From: Pseudomonas sp. CCI4.2
Lineage (GTDB): Bacteria > Pseudomonadota > Gammaproteobacteria > Pseudomonadales > Pseudomonadaceae
DNA length: 64,000 nt
Reading direction: 5' to 3'
Assembly: GCF_034350045.1 (NCBI RefSeq)
Contig: NZ_CP133781.1
Location: 565,001-629,000, forward strand
The notes below the pieces were generated by a model, which was not told the origin of the DNA, made no database searches, and saw nothing but the letters and a program-made list of their open reading frames with translations. Position numbers and translations under genes: made by a program. Positions 44,829 to 53,470 of this stretch are shown in pieces; position 1 is the first letter of the stretch, and every line of letters starts with the position of its first letter.

Positions 44829-46727
44829 TCAAATCCGCTTTTTACCGGGCATGTCGATACCGTGCAGGTTCACTCGCCGATACAGCGTCGCCCTCGATAT
44901 GCCTAGCGCCTGGGCGGCTTCGCCGGGTTTCCAGCGATGGCGGATGAGCGCGTCCAGTAACAGCTGACGTTGCGGACTCGCGCAGTCTTCAACCCGGTCA
45001 ACAAACGAGTGCCCGGTATGCTGTGCGCCACGGATGTCTTCAGGCAGGTCGCTCAGTTGGATCGTCATTGAGGTCGATACCGCGCAAGCGTAACGCAAGG
45101 CATGGCGCATTTGCCGGACATTGCCTGGCCAGGCATAACCGAGCAGGCACTCCAACGCCGACGCACTCAAGCCCGTGCGCCCTCCGCAGAGCCGTGCTTC
45201 TTCTTCGAATAGCCGATTGAGCAACGCCAGCCGGTCGCTGCGCTCGCGCAATGGCGGCAATTGAAACCGGGCGCCGCTGAGCCGGAAATACAAATCCTCG
45301 CGAAAACTACCCTCCTCCACCATCGTCGCCAAGTTGCGGTGAGTCGCGCAGACTACTTGAATGTCCACCGTTTGCCGACGCGCGCCGCCCAGAGGCGCGA
45401 CTTCACCTTCGGCCATGACCCGCAGCAACCGCGTCTGCAAACTCAACGGCATGTCGCCAATCTCGTCGAGAAACAACGTGCCGCCATCGGCCTGCTGCAA
45501 CAACCCTCGCATGCCTTTGTTCGACGCCCCGGTGAACGCACCGGCCACGTAGCCAAATAACTCGCTCTCGATCAGGCTTTCCGGTATTGCCGCGCAGTTG
45601 AGTGCAACAAATGGCCTATTTCTTCTGCTGCTGAGCTCATGCAACTGACGGGCGAACACCTCTTTGCCGGCCCCCGTTTCTCCCTGAATCAATACCGGCA
45701 GGTTGCAGTCCTTGACCCGCACCGCGAGGCGCAACCCGTCGGCGATACGCGGATCGAGTTGCGCGGCGGCGCTGTCGTCCGCAGGCACGGTTCGAATCGT
45801 ATGCGACCTGCGCGGCGCGCTGAGTCTCACGTGCAGCTCACCGTCATCACCTCCCCAGCGAAGCAGTTGCGGCCTCTCGTCAGTCACCGCCTGTAACGCA
45901 TCAGGGCCGAACACCTCGTTGATATGCTCCGGCAGACGACCGAAGCGCTGACGTAACGCTTGTCGGGCCATGCTATTGAGCGCCAACAAACGCCCATCGT
46001 TGTCCAGGGCCAACAGGTAATCGGGCTGACTGTCGACGTAACCCGGCGCACTGTGCGCCCGCAACAGCCAATGCCCCTGAGCGCTGTGCATGAAGAACGC
46101 GTTTTCGATGACGCGGGCGCTCTGCACCACCATTTGCCGGATCAAATGCTGACTGCGCCGGTCGTCCGGTGATTGCAGTGCCGAAACGTCCAGCACCCCG
46201 AGCAATTCACCCTGAGGGTCGAACACCGGTGCCGCCGAACAGGTCAAGCCGATGAAGGCGGCGCGAAAGTGATCACTCTTGTGAACCGTGACCGGCGTCT
46301 TGTCGGTCAGCACGGCAGCGACGCCGCACGTCCCTTCTTCGACCTCCGACCAGCAGGTCCCCAGGTATAAACCGGCCTTGCGGCAGTCGTTACGGATGCC
46401 CGATTCGACCCGATAGTCGATGGTCTGGCCCTGGGCATCGGTCAACAGCACGCAGTAATCGGCTTCACGAACCCGGCCGTGCAGCCTGGCGACTTCCTCT
46501 GTGGCAATGCGCAGGAACAGATCGGCCCGCTCTCGGCATTCCTTGAGCAAGGTGTGGGAAAGGATGCGCGGACCTTGCTGTGAAGCCGGGTCCAAATGAT
46601 GCTGATCCATCGAGCGACGCCAAGAGTCGAGAATCAACTCTGGCACGGGTGCTTGTGGCTGGCGACCGGCGTGCTTCAGCACACGGCTGACGCAGTCCAC
46701 ATGGGCTTTGGAGTGTGCGGCAAACAT
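44829..46727 (-). CDS. acoR: AcoR-type sigma-54-dependent activator of acetoin catabolism
   Basis: 632 residues. An N-terminal GAF-type sensory part (about 60-240: YCVLLTDAQGQTIDYRVES, TPVTVHKSDHF), a central AAA+ domain (about 325-550) with Walker A GETGAGKE, the sigma-54 loop GAFTGAS and EIGDMP, and a C-terminal Fis-like HTH (AAQALGISRATLYRRV). It senses acetoin or 2,3-butanediol and drives the sigma-54 promoter ahead of acoX, from which it diverges. GGAGAGG precedes the ATG. Confidence 0.92.
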   Translation of the reverse strand: MFAAHSKAHVDCVSRVLKHAGRQPQAPVPELILDSWRRSMDQHHLDPASQQGPRILSHTLLKECRERADLFLRIATEEVARLHGRVREADYCVLLTDAQGQTIDYRVESGIRNDCRKAGLYLGTCWSEVEEGTCGVAAVLTDKTPVTVHKSDHFRAAFIGLTCSAAPVFDPQGELLGVLDVSALQSPDDRRSQHLIRQMVVQSARVIENAFFMHSAQGHWLLRAHSAPGYVDSQPDYLLALDNDGRLLALNSMARQALRQRFGRLPEHINEVFGPDALQAVTDERPQLLRWGGDDGELHVRLSAPRRSHTIRTVPADDSAAAQLDPRIADGLRLAVRVKDCNLPVLIQGETGAGKEVFARQLHELSSRRNRPFVALNCAAIPESLIESELFGYVAGAFTGASNKGMRGLLQQADGGTLFLDEIGDMPLSLQTRLLRVMAEGEVAPLGGARRQTVDIQVVCATHRNLATMVEEGSFREDLYFRLSGARFQLPPLRERSDRLALLNRLFEEEARLCGGRTGLSASALECLLGYAWPGNVRQMRHALRYACAVSTSMTIQLSDLPEDIRGAQHTGHSFVDRVEDCASPQRQLLLDALIRHRWKPGEAAQALGISRATLYRRVNLHGIDMPGKKRI

Positions 46728-46819
46728 GGCCTCTCCACCTCGGGGTGTATTGTTGTTATGCGCGTTATTAAGCGCCGTTCACTCCCGCAGGACAACCCTT
46801 CTAACCAGACACCCGCCCT

Positions 46820-46836
46820 TGAGACGGAGCGTCTCA
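46820..46836. promoter_or_regulatory. Candidate AcoR upstream activator site
   Basis: TGAGACGGAGCGTCTCA, a perfect palindrome with 7-bp arms and a 3-bp centre, 138 bp upstream of the sigma-54 promoter of acoX. Extra half-site copies GCGTCTC lie at 46837-46843 and 46872-46878. Distance and symmetry fit an enhancer site for a Fis-type HTH; binding by AcoR is inference. Confidence 0.65.
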
Positions 46837-46957
46837 GCGTCTCGCGCAAACACCCGGCATTGTGAAACCACGCGTCTCGTCCGGCCCTTCCGGCACGCCC
46901 TTGCTGTCGTCGCATAAACCGCTCTGTACCGGCTTTTTCAGGCCATATCCCACAGGT

Positions 46958-46973
46958 TGGCACCGGCCTTGCT
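46958..46973 (+). promoter_or_regulatory. Sigma-54 (-24/-12) promoter of the acetoin operon
   Basis: TGGCACCGGCCTTGCT, with GG and GC exactly ten bases apart, differs from the RpoN consensus only at one weakly conserved base. The acoX ATG lies 34 bases past its end. Confidence 0.92.
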
Positions 46974-47006
46974 CTGACCGTTACAAACAAAAATCAGAGG
47001 TGTGCC

Positions 47007-48065
47007 ATGACAGAACCCGCGCTGACCGTGGGGATCATCGCCAACCCGGCGTCGGGTCGCGATGTCCGGCGCTTGACGGCCAATGCCGGCGTTTACTCAA
47101 GCACCGAGAAGGCGTCCGTGGTCCAGCGCCTGTTGGGCGCGTTCGGCGCCACCGGCATCGAACACGTTCTGCTGGCGCCTGACATGACCGGCATCGCCGC
47201 CGCTGTACTCAAAGCCAGCCAAGGACGCAACGCCCGAAAAAGCCATTGGCCGCGCCTGACCTTTCTTGACATGCCCTTGCGCCAGACCGTCGACGACACC
47301 CGCCTCGCCGCCCGAATGATGGCCGAACAAGGCGTCGCACTGATCGCAGTCCTTGGCGGCGATGGAACCCATAAAGCCGTGGCCGCCGAAGTCGGTGACA
47401 TTCCGCTGCTGACGCTTTCAACCGGCACCAACAATGCTTTCCCTGAGTTGCGCGAAGCCACCAGCGCGGGACTGGCCGGTGGGTTGTGCGCAAGTGGACG
47501 CATTCCTGTGGACGTCGGCCTGAGGCGCAATAAACGCCTGCTGGTTCGCGAGCCTGGGCGGGGACTATGCGAATGGGCACTGGTGGATGTCGCGGTCTCA
47601 TCGCAACCCTTCATCGGCGCCCGTGCCATCAGCCGCGCCGAGGACTTGGCCGAAGTCTTCGTCGCCTTTGCCGAACCCCACGCCATTGGCCTATCGGCTC
47701 TGTGCGGACTTTGGTGTCCGGTCTCGCGCCAATCACCGCTGGGCGCGTGGATTCGCCTGAGCCCCGACGCCGAAAACGCGGTGCTGGTGCCGTTGGCACC
47801 CGGCTTGTTACAGGGCTGCGCTGTCAGCGAATGCGGATCGATGCAGCCCGGTGTGGCGTATCCGCTGAGCCTGACCAGCGGCACGCTTGCGCTGGACGGT
47901 GAACGTGAAATCGAATTCAGCGCCCACGATCATCCCACCGTCACCCTCGACCCTTACGGCCCGATCAGCATCGACGTTGAAGCCGTTCTGGCCTACGCCG
48001 CTCGCCATCGCCTGTTAGCGATAGGACGCGAGCACCCGCAACACCCAGCAAACCTTCTGTGTTGA
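47007..48065 (+). CDS. acoX: AcoX, ATP-NAD kinase-like protein of the acetoin operon
   Basis: 352 residues related to the ATP-NAD kinase superfamily, with GIIANPASGRDVRRL near the start and the loop VLGGDGTHKAVA plus LSTGTNNAFPE. A catalytic role is not established, but it is a regular member of aco operons. AGAGGTG precedes the ATG. First gene after the sigma-54 promoter; acoA follows after 21 bp. Confidence 0.88.
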   Translation: MTEPALTVGIIANPASGRDVRRLTANAGVYSSTEKASVVQRLLGAFGATGIEHVLLAPDMTGIAAAVLKASQGRNARKSHWPRLTFLDMPLRQTVDDTRLAARMMAEQGVALIAVLGGDGTHKAVAAEVGDIPLLTLSTGTNNAFPELREATSAGLAGGLCASGRIPVDVGLRRNKRLLVREPGRGLCEWALVDVAVSSQPFIGARAISRAEDLAEVFVAFAEPHAIGLSALCGLWCPVSRQSPLGAWIRLSPDAENAVLVPLAPGLLQGCAVSECGSMQPGVAYPLSLTSGTLALDGEREIEFSAHDHPTVTLDPYGPISIDVEAVLAYAARHRLLAIGREHPQHPANLLC

Positions 48066-48086
48066 GACACTCCTGGAGAACAAAAA

Positions 48087-49064
48087 ATGTCCACTCACCT
48101 GTCCCACGACCAACTGCTACACGCCTATAAAGTGATGCGCACCATCCGCGTTTTCGAAGAACGCCTGCACGTTGAATTCGCCACTGGCGAGATTCCCGGT
48201 TTCGTTCACCTGTACGCCGGTGAAGAAGCTTCCGCCGCAGGCGTGATGGCCCACCTCACCGATGACGATTGCATCGCTTCCACCCACCGTGGCCACGGGC
48301 ACTGCATCGCTAAAGGGGTCGATGTGTACAGCATGATGGCTGAGATCTATGGCAAGAAAACCGGCTTGTGTGGCGGCAAAGGCGGCTCCATGCACATCGC
48401 CGACCTGGAGAAAGGCATGCTCGGCGCCAACGGCATTGTTGGCGCAGGAGCACCCTTGGCCGCAGGGGCCGCGCTGGCAGCCAAGCTCAAAGGCACGCAG
48501 GGGGTGGCCGTGGCCTTCTTCGGCGATGGCGGTTCGAATGAAGGCGCGGTGTTTGAAGCCATGAACCTCGCCTCGGTCTGGAACTTGCCCTGCGTGTTCG
48601 TCGCCGAAAACAACGGTTATGCCGAGGCCACAGCCTCGGTGTGGTCGGTGGCCAGTGACCACATCGCCGACCGCGCAGCCGGCTTCGGCATGCCCGGCGT
48701 CACGGTGGACGGTTTCGACTTCTTCGCCGTCCACGAAGCGGCTGCCGCCGCCATCGCCCGCGCGCGGGCCGGCGAAGGTCCGTCACTGATCGAGATGAAA
48801 CTCACCCGTTACTACGGCCACTTCGAAGGTGATGCCCAAACCTACCGCGCCCCCGACGAGGTGAAAAACTTTCGCGACACCCGCGACTGCCTCCAACAGT
48901 TTCGGGACCGCACCTTAAATGCCGGACTGCTGACCGTCGCGCAACTCGACCAGATCGACAACGACGTTGAGCAGCTGATTGAGGACGCCGTACGTCTGGC
49001 GAAATCCGACCCCAAACCCCAGGCAAGCGATTTGCTGACCGACGTGTACGTGTCCTATCCCTGA
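48087..49064 (+). CDS. acoA: Acetoin dehydrogenase E1 component, alpha subunit
   Basis: 325 residues, TPP-dependent E1 alpha. The TPP/Mg motif GDGGSNEGAVFEAMNLASVW ends in the expected asparagines (VAENNGYAEAT); HRGHGHCIAKG and GGKGGSMH are the substrate-side blocks. With AcoB it splits acetoin to acetaldehyde and a hydroxyethyl-TPP unit that is oxidised to acetyl on AcoC. Confidence 0.95.
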   Translation: MSTHLSHDQLLHAYKVMRTIRVFEERLHVEFATGEIPGFVHLYAGEEASAAGVMAHLTDDDCIASTHRGHGHCIAKGVDVYSMMAEIYGKKTGLCGGKGGSMHIADLEKGMLGANGIVGAGAPLAAGAALAAKLKGTQGVAVAFFGDGGSNEGAVFEAMNLASVWNLPCVFVAENNGYAEATASVWSVASDHIADRAAGFGMPGVTVDGFDFFAVHEAAAAAIARARAGEGPSLIEMKLTRYYGHFEGDAQTYRAPDEVKNFRDTRDCLQQFRDRTLNAGLLTVAQLDQIDNDVEQLIEDAVRLAKSDPKPQASDLLTDVYVSYP

Positions 49065-49099
49065 GTCGACCTCACAACAAGAACAACAGGAGAATCATC

Positions 49100-50119
49100 A
49101 TGGCGAGAAAAATCAGCTATCAGCAGGCAATCAACGAAGCGCTGGCGCAAGAAATGCGCCGCGACCCTACCGTATTCATCATGGGCGAAGACGTTGCTGG
49201 CGGGGCGGGCGCACCCGGAGAACAGGATGCCTGGGGCGGCGTGCTCGGCGTCACCAAAGGTCTTTATCACGAATTTCCGGGAAGGGTACTCGATACACCA
49301 CTCTCAGAACTGGGTTATGTAGGCGCAGCCATTGGTGCCGCTACCCAAGGCGTAAGGCCCGTGTGCGAACTGATGTTCGTCGACTTCGCGGGCTGCTGCC
49401 TGGATCAAATCCTCAATCAGGCGGCCAAGTTCCGCTACATGTTCGGCGGCAAAGCGGTTACTCCAATTGTGATCCGCACTATGTACGGCGCAGGCCTGCG
49501 CGCCGCCGCCCAGCACTCGCAGATGCTGACGTCGTTATGGACCCATATTCCGGGACTAAAAGTGGTCTGTCCTTCTTCACCCTATGACGCCAAGGGCTTG
49601 CTGATTCAGGCGATACGCGACAACGACCCGGTGATTTTCTGCGAACACAAAATGCTCTACAGCATGCAGGGTGAAGTCCCGGAAGAGCTTTACACCGTGC
49701 CGTTTGGCGAAGCCAACGTGTTGCGCGAAGGCGATGACGTCACCTTGGTGACCTACGGGCGCATGGTCCATCAGGCGATGGAAGCCGCCAGCAACCTCGC
49801 CCGCAAAGGGATCTCCTGTGATGTGCTGGACTTGCGCACCACCAGCCCGCTGGACCTGGACAGCATTTTGGAAAGCGTGGAAAAAACCGGTCGCCTAGTG
49901 GTCATCGACGAAGCCAACCCGCGTTGTTCGGTGGCCACCGACATCTCAGCGCTGGTGGCGCAAAAAGCCTTTTTCTCCCTGCAAGCGCCGATTGAAATGG
50001 TCACCGCGCCCCACACGCCAGTGCCATTTTCCGACGCGCTGGAAGACCTCTACATCCCTACCGCCGCGAAAATCGAAGCGGCGGTGTTGAGAATCTGTGA
50101 GGGGAGGAAAGCGGCATGA
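49100..50119 (+). CDS. acoB: Acetoin dehydrogenase E1 component, beta subunit
   Basis: 339 residues, transketolase-like E1 beta. Conserved parts: INEALAQEMRRDPTVFIMGEDV, the catalytic-side Glu in LDTPLSELGYVGAAIG, and a C-terminal transketolase domain (LRTTSPLDLDSILESVEKTG). AGGAGAAT precedes the ATG. Its stop overlaps the acoC start (ATGA). Confidence 0.95.
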   Translation: MARKISYQQAINEALAQEMRRDPTVFIMGEDVAGGAGAPGEQDAWGGVLGVTKGLYHEFPGRVLDTPLSELGYVGAAIGAATQGVRPVCELMFVDFAGCCLDQILNQAAKFRYMFGGKAVTPIVIRTMYGAGLRAAAQHSQMLTSLWTHIPGLKVVCPSSPYDAKGLLIQAIRDNDPVIFCEHKMLYSMQGEVPEELYTVPFGEANVLREGDDVTLVTYGRMVHQAMEAASNLARKGISCDVLDLRTTSPLDLDSILESVEKTGRLVVIDEANPRCSVATDISALVAQKAFFSLQAPIEMVTAPHTPVPFSDALEDLYIPTAAKIEAAVLRICEGRKAA

Positions 50120-51222
50120 GCCAGATTCACACGCTGACCATGCCCAAATGGGGCCTGTCGATGACCGAAGGGCGCGTCGACACGTGGCTCAAGGAGGAAG
50201 GCGCGCGCATCGAGAAAGGCGATCAAGTGCTCGATGTCGAAACCGACAAGATTTCCAGCAGCGTCGAAACGCCGTTTTCGGGTGTGCTGCGGCGCCGGGT
50301 GGCGCAACAGGATGAAACCTTGTCCGTGGGCGCGCTGCTCGCCGTGGTCGTTGAAGGCAACGCCAGCGAAGCGGAAATCGAAGCAGTGATCGAACGCTTC
50401 CAGGCCGAGTTTGTACCCGGTGGCGCTGCCGACGAAGACAGTGGCCCAGCGCCACAAAAAATACAGCTGGAGGGTCGCACCCTGCGGTTCTTCGACCGGG
50501 GCGAAGGCGACATCCCGCTGGTGCTGATTCACGGCTTTGGCGGGGATTTGAATAATTGGCTGTTCAACCACGACGCACTGTCAGCTGGGCGCCGCGTTAT
50601 TGCCCTCGATCTGCCCGGCCATGGCGAGTCAGGCAAAACCCTGCAACGGGGCGATCTGGACGAACTGAGCCAGACCGTCTTGGGCTTGCTGGATCATTTG
50701 GAGATCAAGTCCGCGCACTTGGCGGGTCATTCACTGGGCGGCGCCGTTGCACTCAATACTGCGCGCCTTGCGCCACAACGGGTTCGCTCGCTGAGCTTGA
50801 TCGCCAGCGCCGGCCTTGGCCCACAGATCAACGGCGGCTATTTGCAGGGCTTTGTCGAGGCCGCTAACCGCAATGCATTGAAACCACAGCTGGTGCAGTT
50901 GTTTTCCGACCCGGCGCTGGTAAACCGGCAAATGCTGGAAGACATGCTCAAGTACAAGCGTCTCGAAGGCGTCGATGCCGCCCTGCGCTTGCTGTCTAGC
51001 CGGTTATTTACCGATGGCCTGCAACAAACCGACCTGCGTTCCGTAGTCGCCCGGCACCCGAGCCTGGTGATCTGGGGCGAAAACGACGCCATCATCCCTG
51101 CCACCCACACCGAAGGGCTTGAGGCGCAGGTTGAGGTGTTGGCGGGTCAGGGTCACATGGTGCAGATGGAAGCAGCGGAGCAGGTCAATCGTCTGATCTT
51201 CGATTTCTTGCAGGGCCAATAA
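50116..51222 (+). CDS. acoC: Acetoin dehydrogenase E2 component (lipoyl domain plus alpha/beta hydrolase)
   Basis: 368 residues. An N-terminal lipoyl domain with Lys45 in VETDKISSS, a short linker, and, instead of the usual 2-oxoacid dehydrogenase acyltransferase core, an alpha/beta-hydrolase fold with Ser206 in GHSLGG, an Asp in WGENDAIIPA and a His in GQGHMVQ. This design is normal for Pseudomonas and Cupriavidus AcoC. It passes acetyl groups to CoA. No E3 gene is present, so the general lipoamide dehydrogenase must serve. Confidence 0.92.
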   Translation: MSQIHTLTMPKWGLSMTEGRVDTWLKEEGARIEKGDQVLDVETDKISSSVETPFSGVLRRRVAQQDETLSVGALLAVVVEGNASEAEIEAVIERFQAEFVPGGAADEDSGPAPQKIQLEGRTLRFFDRGEGDIPLVLIHGFGGDLNNWLFNHDALSAGRRVIALDLPGHGESGKTLQRGDLDELSQTVLGLLDHLEIKSAHLAGHSLGGAVALNTARLAPQRVRSLSLIASAGLGPQINGGYLQGFVEAANRNALKPQLVQLFSDPALVNRQMLEDMLKYKRLEGVDAALRLLSSRLFTDGLQQTDLRSVVARHPSLVIWGENDAIIPATHTEGLEAQVEVLAGQGHMVQMEAAEQVNRLIFDFLQGQ

Positions 51223-51288
51223 CACCAGTGGCTTGGCCTGCCCGACGCTCGCCAGAGCCTCCACGCCGTCGTGAGGAGATAAACAATA

Positions 51289-52383
51289 ATGAACAGTTCA
51301 TTGAAAAACACCGCCAGCATGCGCGCTGCAGTTTGGCATGGTCGCCACGATATCCGCGTAGAAGATGTGCCGCTGCCGTCCGAGCCACCGGCCGACTGGG
51401 TACAAATTCGCGTGGATTGGTGCGGCATCTGCGGCTCGGACCTGCATGAGTATGTCGCAGGTCCGGTGTTCATTCCGGTGGACGTTCCGCACCCGATGAC
51501 CGGCATTCAGGGCCAGTGCATTCTGGGCCACGAATTCTGTGGCGAAATCCTCAAGCTCGGCGCCGGTGTTGAAGGGTTTGCCGTGGGCGACCTGATCACG
51601 GCCGACGCCTGCCAGCATTGCGGCACCTGCTATTACTGCACCCATGGGCTCTACAACATTTGTGAAAAGCTGGCGTTTACTGGCCTGATGAACAACGGTG
51701 CCTTCGCCGAACGGGTCAATGTGCCCGCCAATCTTCTGTACAAACTGCCAGCGGGCTTTCCCAAAGAGGCCGGCGCGCTGATCGAACCCCTGGCGGTGGG
51801 CATGCATGCGGTCAAAAAAGCGGGAAGCCTGCACGGTCAAACCGTGGTGATCGTGGGCGCAGGCACCATCGGTCTGTGCACCATCATGTGCGCCAAAGCA
51901 GCCGGTGCCGAGCAGGTCATCGCGCTGGAAATGTCCTCAGCGCGCAAAGCCAAGGCATTAGAAGTCGGCGCCACCCGAGTTTTCGATCCGTCCGAGTGCG
52001 ACGCGCTGGCTGAAATTAGGGCCGTCACCCGTGGCCTGGGCGCCGATGTGAGCTTTGAATGCATCGGCAATAAGCACACCGCCAAGCTCGCCATCGATGT
52101 GATTCGCAAAGCCGGAACATGCGTGCTGGTGGGTATTTTTGAGGAACCGAGCGAATTCAACTTTTTCGATCTGGTGTCCACTGAAAAACAAGTTATGGGT
52201 TCGCTGGCCTACAACGGCGAGTTCGCCGACGTCATCTCTCTGATAGCCGACGGCAGCCTGGACATAACGCCACTGGTCACTGGGCGAATCGGGCTAGAGG
52301 AGATCGTCAGTCACGGTTTCGAAGAGTTGGTCCATAACAAGGAGCACAACGTCAAAATCATCGTGTCGCCCGGTCAGGTCTGA
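51289..52383 (+). CDS. 2,3-butanediol dehydrogenase (zinc-dependent, (R,R)-type)
   Basis: 364-residue medium-chain zinc dehydrogenase. Catalytic-zinc residues are in CGICGSD and GHEFCGE, structural-zinc cysteines in CQHCGTCYYCTHGLYNIC, and the cofactor loop in VIVGAGTIGLCTIM. It oxidises 2,3-butanediol to acetoin, feeding the AcoABC complex encoded just upstream. GAGGAG precedes the start and a terminator follows. Confidence 0.92.
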   Translation: MNSSLKNTASMRAAVWHGRHDIRVEDVPLPSEPPADWVQIRVDWCGICGSDLHEYVAGPVFIPVDVPHPMTGIQGQCILGHEFCGEILKLGAGVEGFAVGDLITADACQHCGTCYYCTHGLYNICEKLAFTGLMNNGAFAERVNVPANLLYKLPAGFPKEAGALIEPLAVGMHAVKKAGSLHGQTVVIVGAGTIGLCTIMCAKAAGAEQVIALEMSSARKAKALEVGATRVFDPSECDALAEIRAVTRGLGADVSFECIGNKHTAKLAIDVIRKAGTCVLVGIFEEPSEFNFFDLVSTEKQVMGSLAYNGEFADVISLIADGSLDITPLVTGRIGLEEIVSHGFEELVHNKEHNVKIIVSPGQV

Positions 52384-52393
52384 TCGGCACTTT

Positions 52394-52419
52394 AAAGAGC
52401 CCGCCCTGGGCTCTTTTTT
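52394..52419 (+). terminator. Intrinsic terminator of the acetoin operon
   Basis: AGAGCCC-GCCCT-GGGCTCT stem-loop followed by TTTTT, beginning 11 bases after the butanediol dehydrogenase stop. Confidence 0.92.
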
Positions 52420-52537
52420 CTCAACGCCGCCTAACGGCGGCTTTGTTGTTTTTTGCCCTTCGCCTTCGCGCTCAAGTAAACTTGCGCGCTTCTCGCAGCC
52501 GCGCGCTGCACTTCGTCATTTCTCATAGGTGCCCGCC

Positions 52538-53416
52538 ATGCCTTGGCTGCAAGTCCGTCTCGCCATCAGCCCAGAACAAGCCGAAACCTACGAAGACGCT
52601 TTTCTTGAAGTGGGCGCCGTGTCTGTCACGTTCATGGACGCCGAAGATCAGCCGATCTTCGAACCTGAACTCAACACCACGCCGCTGTGGTCCCACACCC
52701 ATTTGCTGGCGTTGTTCGAAGCCGACACCGACGCCGCTCAAGTACTGGCCCACCTGCAACTGCTCACTGGCGCCGAACTGCCGGAACACATGAGCGAAGT
52801 CATCGAAGATCAGGACTGGGAACGCAGCTGGATGGACAACTTTCAGCCCATGCGTTTCGGCGAGCGGCTGTGGATCGTCCCAAGCTGGCACGTTGCGCCA
52901 GAACCTGACGCCGTGAACCTGCTGCTCGATCCCGGCTTGGCCTTCGGCACGGGCACTCATCCGACGACGGCGCTGTGCCTCGAATGGCTCGATGGTCAAG
53001 ACCTGAAAGACTGCAACGTATTGGACTTCGGCTGCGGCTCGGGAATTCTGGCCATCGCCGCGTTGTTGCTGGGCGCCAAGCAAGCGGTGGGGACTGACAT
53101 CGATTTCCAAGCGCTGGATGCCTCGCGGGACAACGCCGGACGCAACAACATAGCGCCCGAACGCTTCACGCTGTACCTGCCTGAAGACCTGCCTCAAGAA
53201 AAAGCTGACGTGTTGGTGGCCAACATTTTGGCCGGTCCCTTGGTGTCATTGGCACCAACGCTCGCCGGTCTGGTCAAAACCGGTGGCCGCCTCGCCTTGT
53301 CCGGGATTCTCGCTGAACAGGGCAAGGAAGTGGCTGCCGCTTACGCCGAGACCTTTGTGCTGGACCCGATTGCCGACCGTGATGGCTGGGTTCGCATCAC
53401 GGGCCGCCGCCGTTAA
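52538..53416 (+). CDS. prmA: Ribosomal protein L11 methyltransferase
   Basis: 292 residues. The N-terminal substrate-recognition domain ([20 protein letters not shown]) is joined to a SAM methyltransferase domain with [30 protein letters not shown] and VANILAGPL. It trimethylates L11. The ATG at 52538 gives the standard N terminus; the reading three codons longer has none of the family sequence. Confidence 0.95.
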   Translation: MPWLQVRLAISPEQAETYEDAFLEVGAVSVTFMDAEDQPIFEPELNTTPLWSHTHLLALFEADTDAAQVLAHLQLLTGAELPEHMSEVIEDQDWERSWMDNFQPMRFGERLWIVPSWHVAPEPDAVNLLLDPGLAFGTGTHPTTALCLEWLDGQDLKDCNVLDFGCGSGILAIAALLLGAKQAVGTDIDFQALDASRDNAGRNNIAPERFTLYLPEDLPQEKADVLVANILAGPLVSLAPTLAGLVKTGGRLALSGILAEQGKEVAAAYAETFVLDPIADRDGWVRITGRRR

Positions 53417-53470
53417 CCGTTGCTTGAAGCCGTAGGCTAGAATCAGCGCCTGCATGAACCGGATCGCCGC

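Noticed and set aside
46892..46904. Second sigma-54-like motif CGGCACGCCCTTGC
   Set aside because: GG and GC are nine bases apart instead of ten, so it should not be recognised; the site at 46958 has the right spacing.
50460..51222. AcoC alpha/beta-hydrolase half as an abnormal fusion
   Set aside because: Lipoyl plus hydrolase is the normal design of AcoC in acetoin clusters of Pseudomonas and Cupriavidus.
44829..52383. Acetoin cluster as a recent island
   Set aside because: Composition matches the core and the same position between accC and prmA is known from P. putida, so it is old in this lineage.
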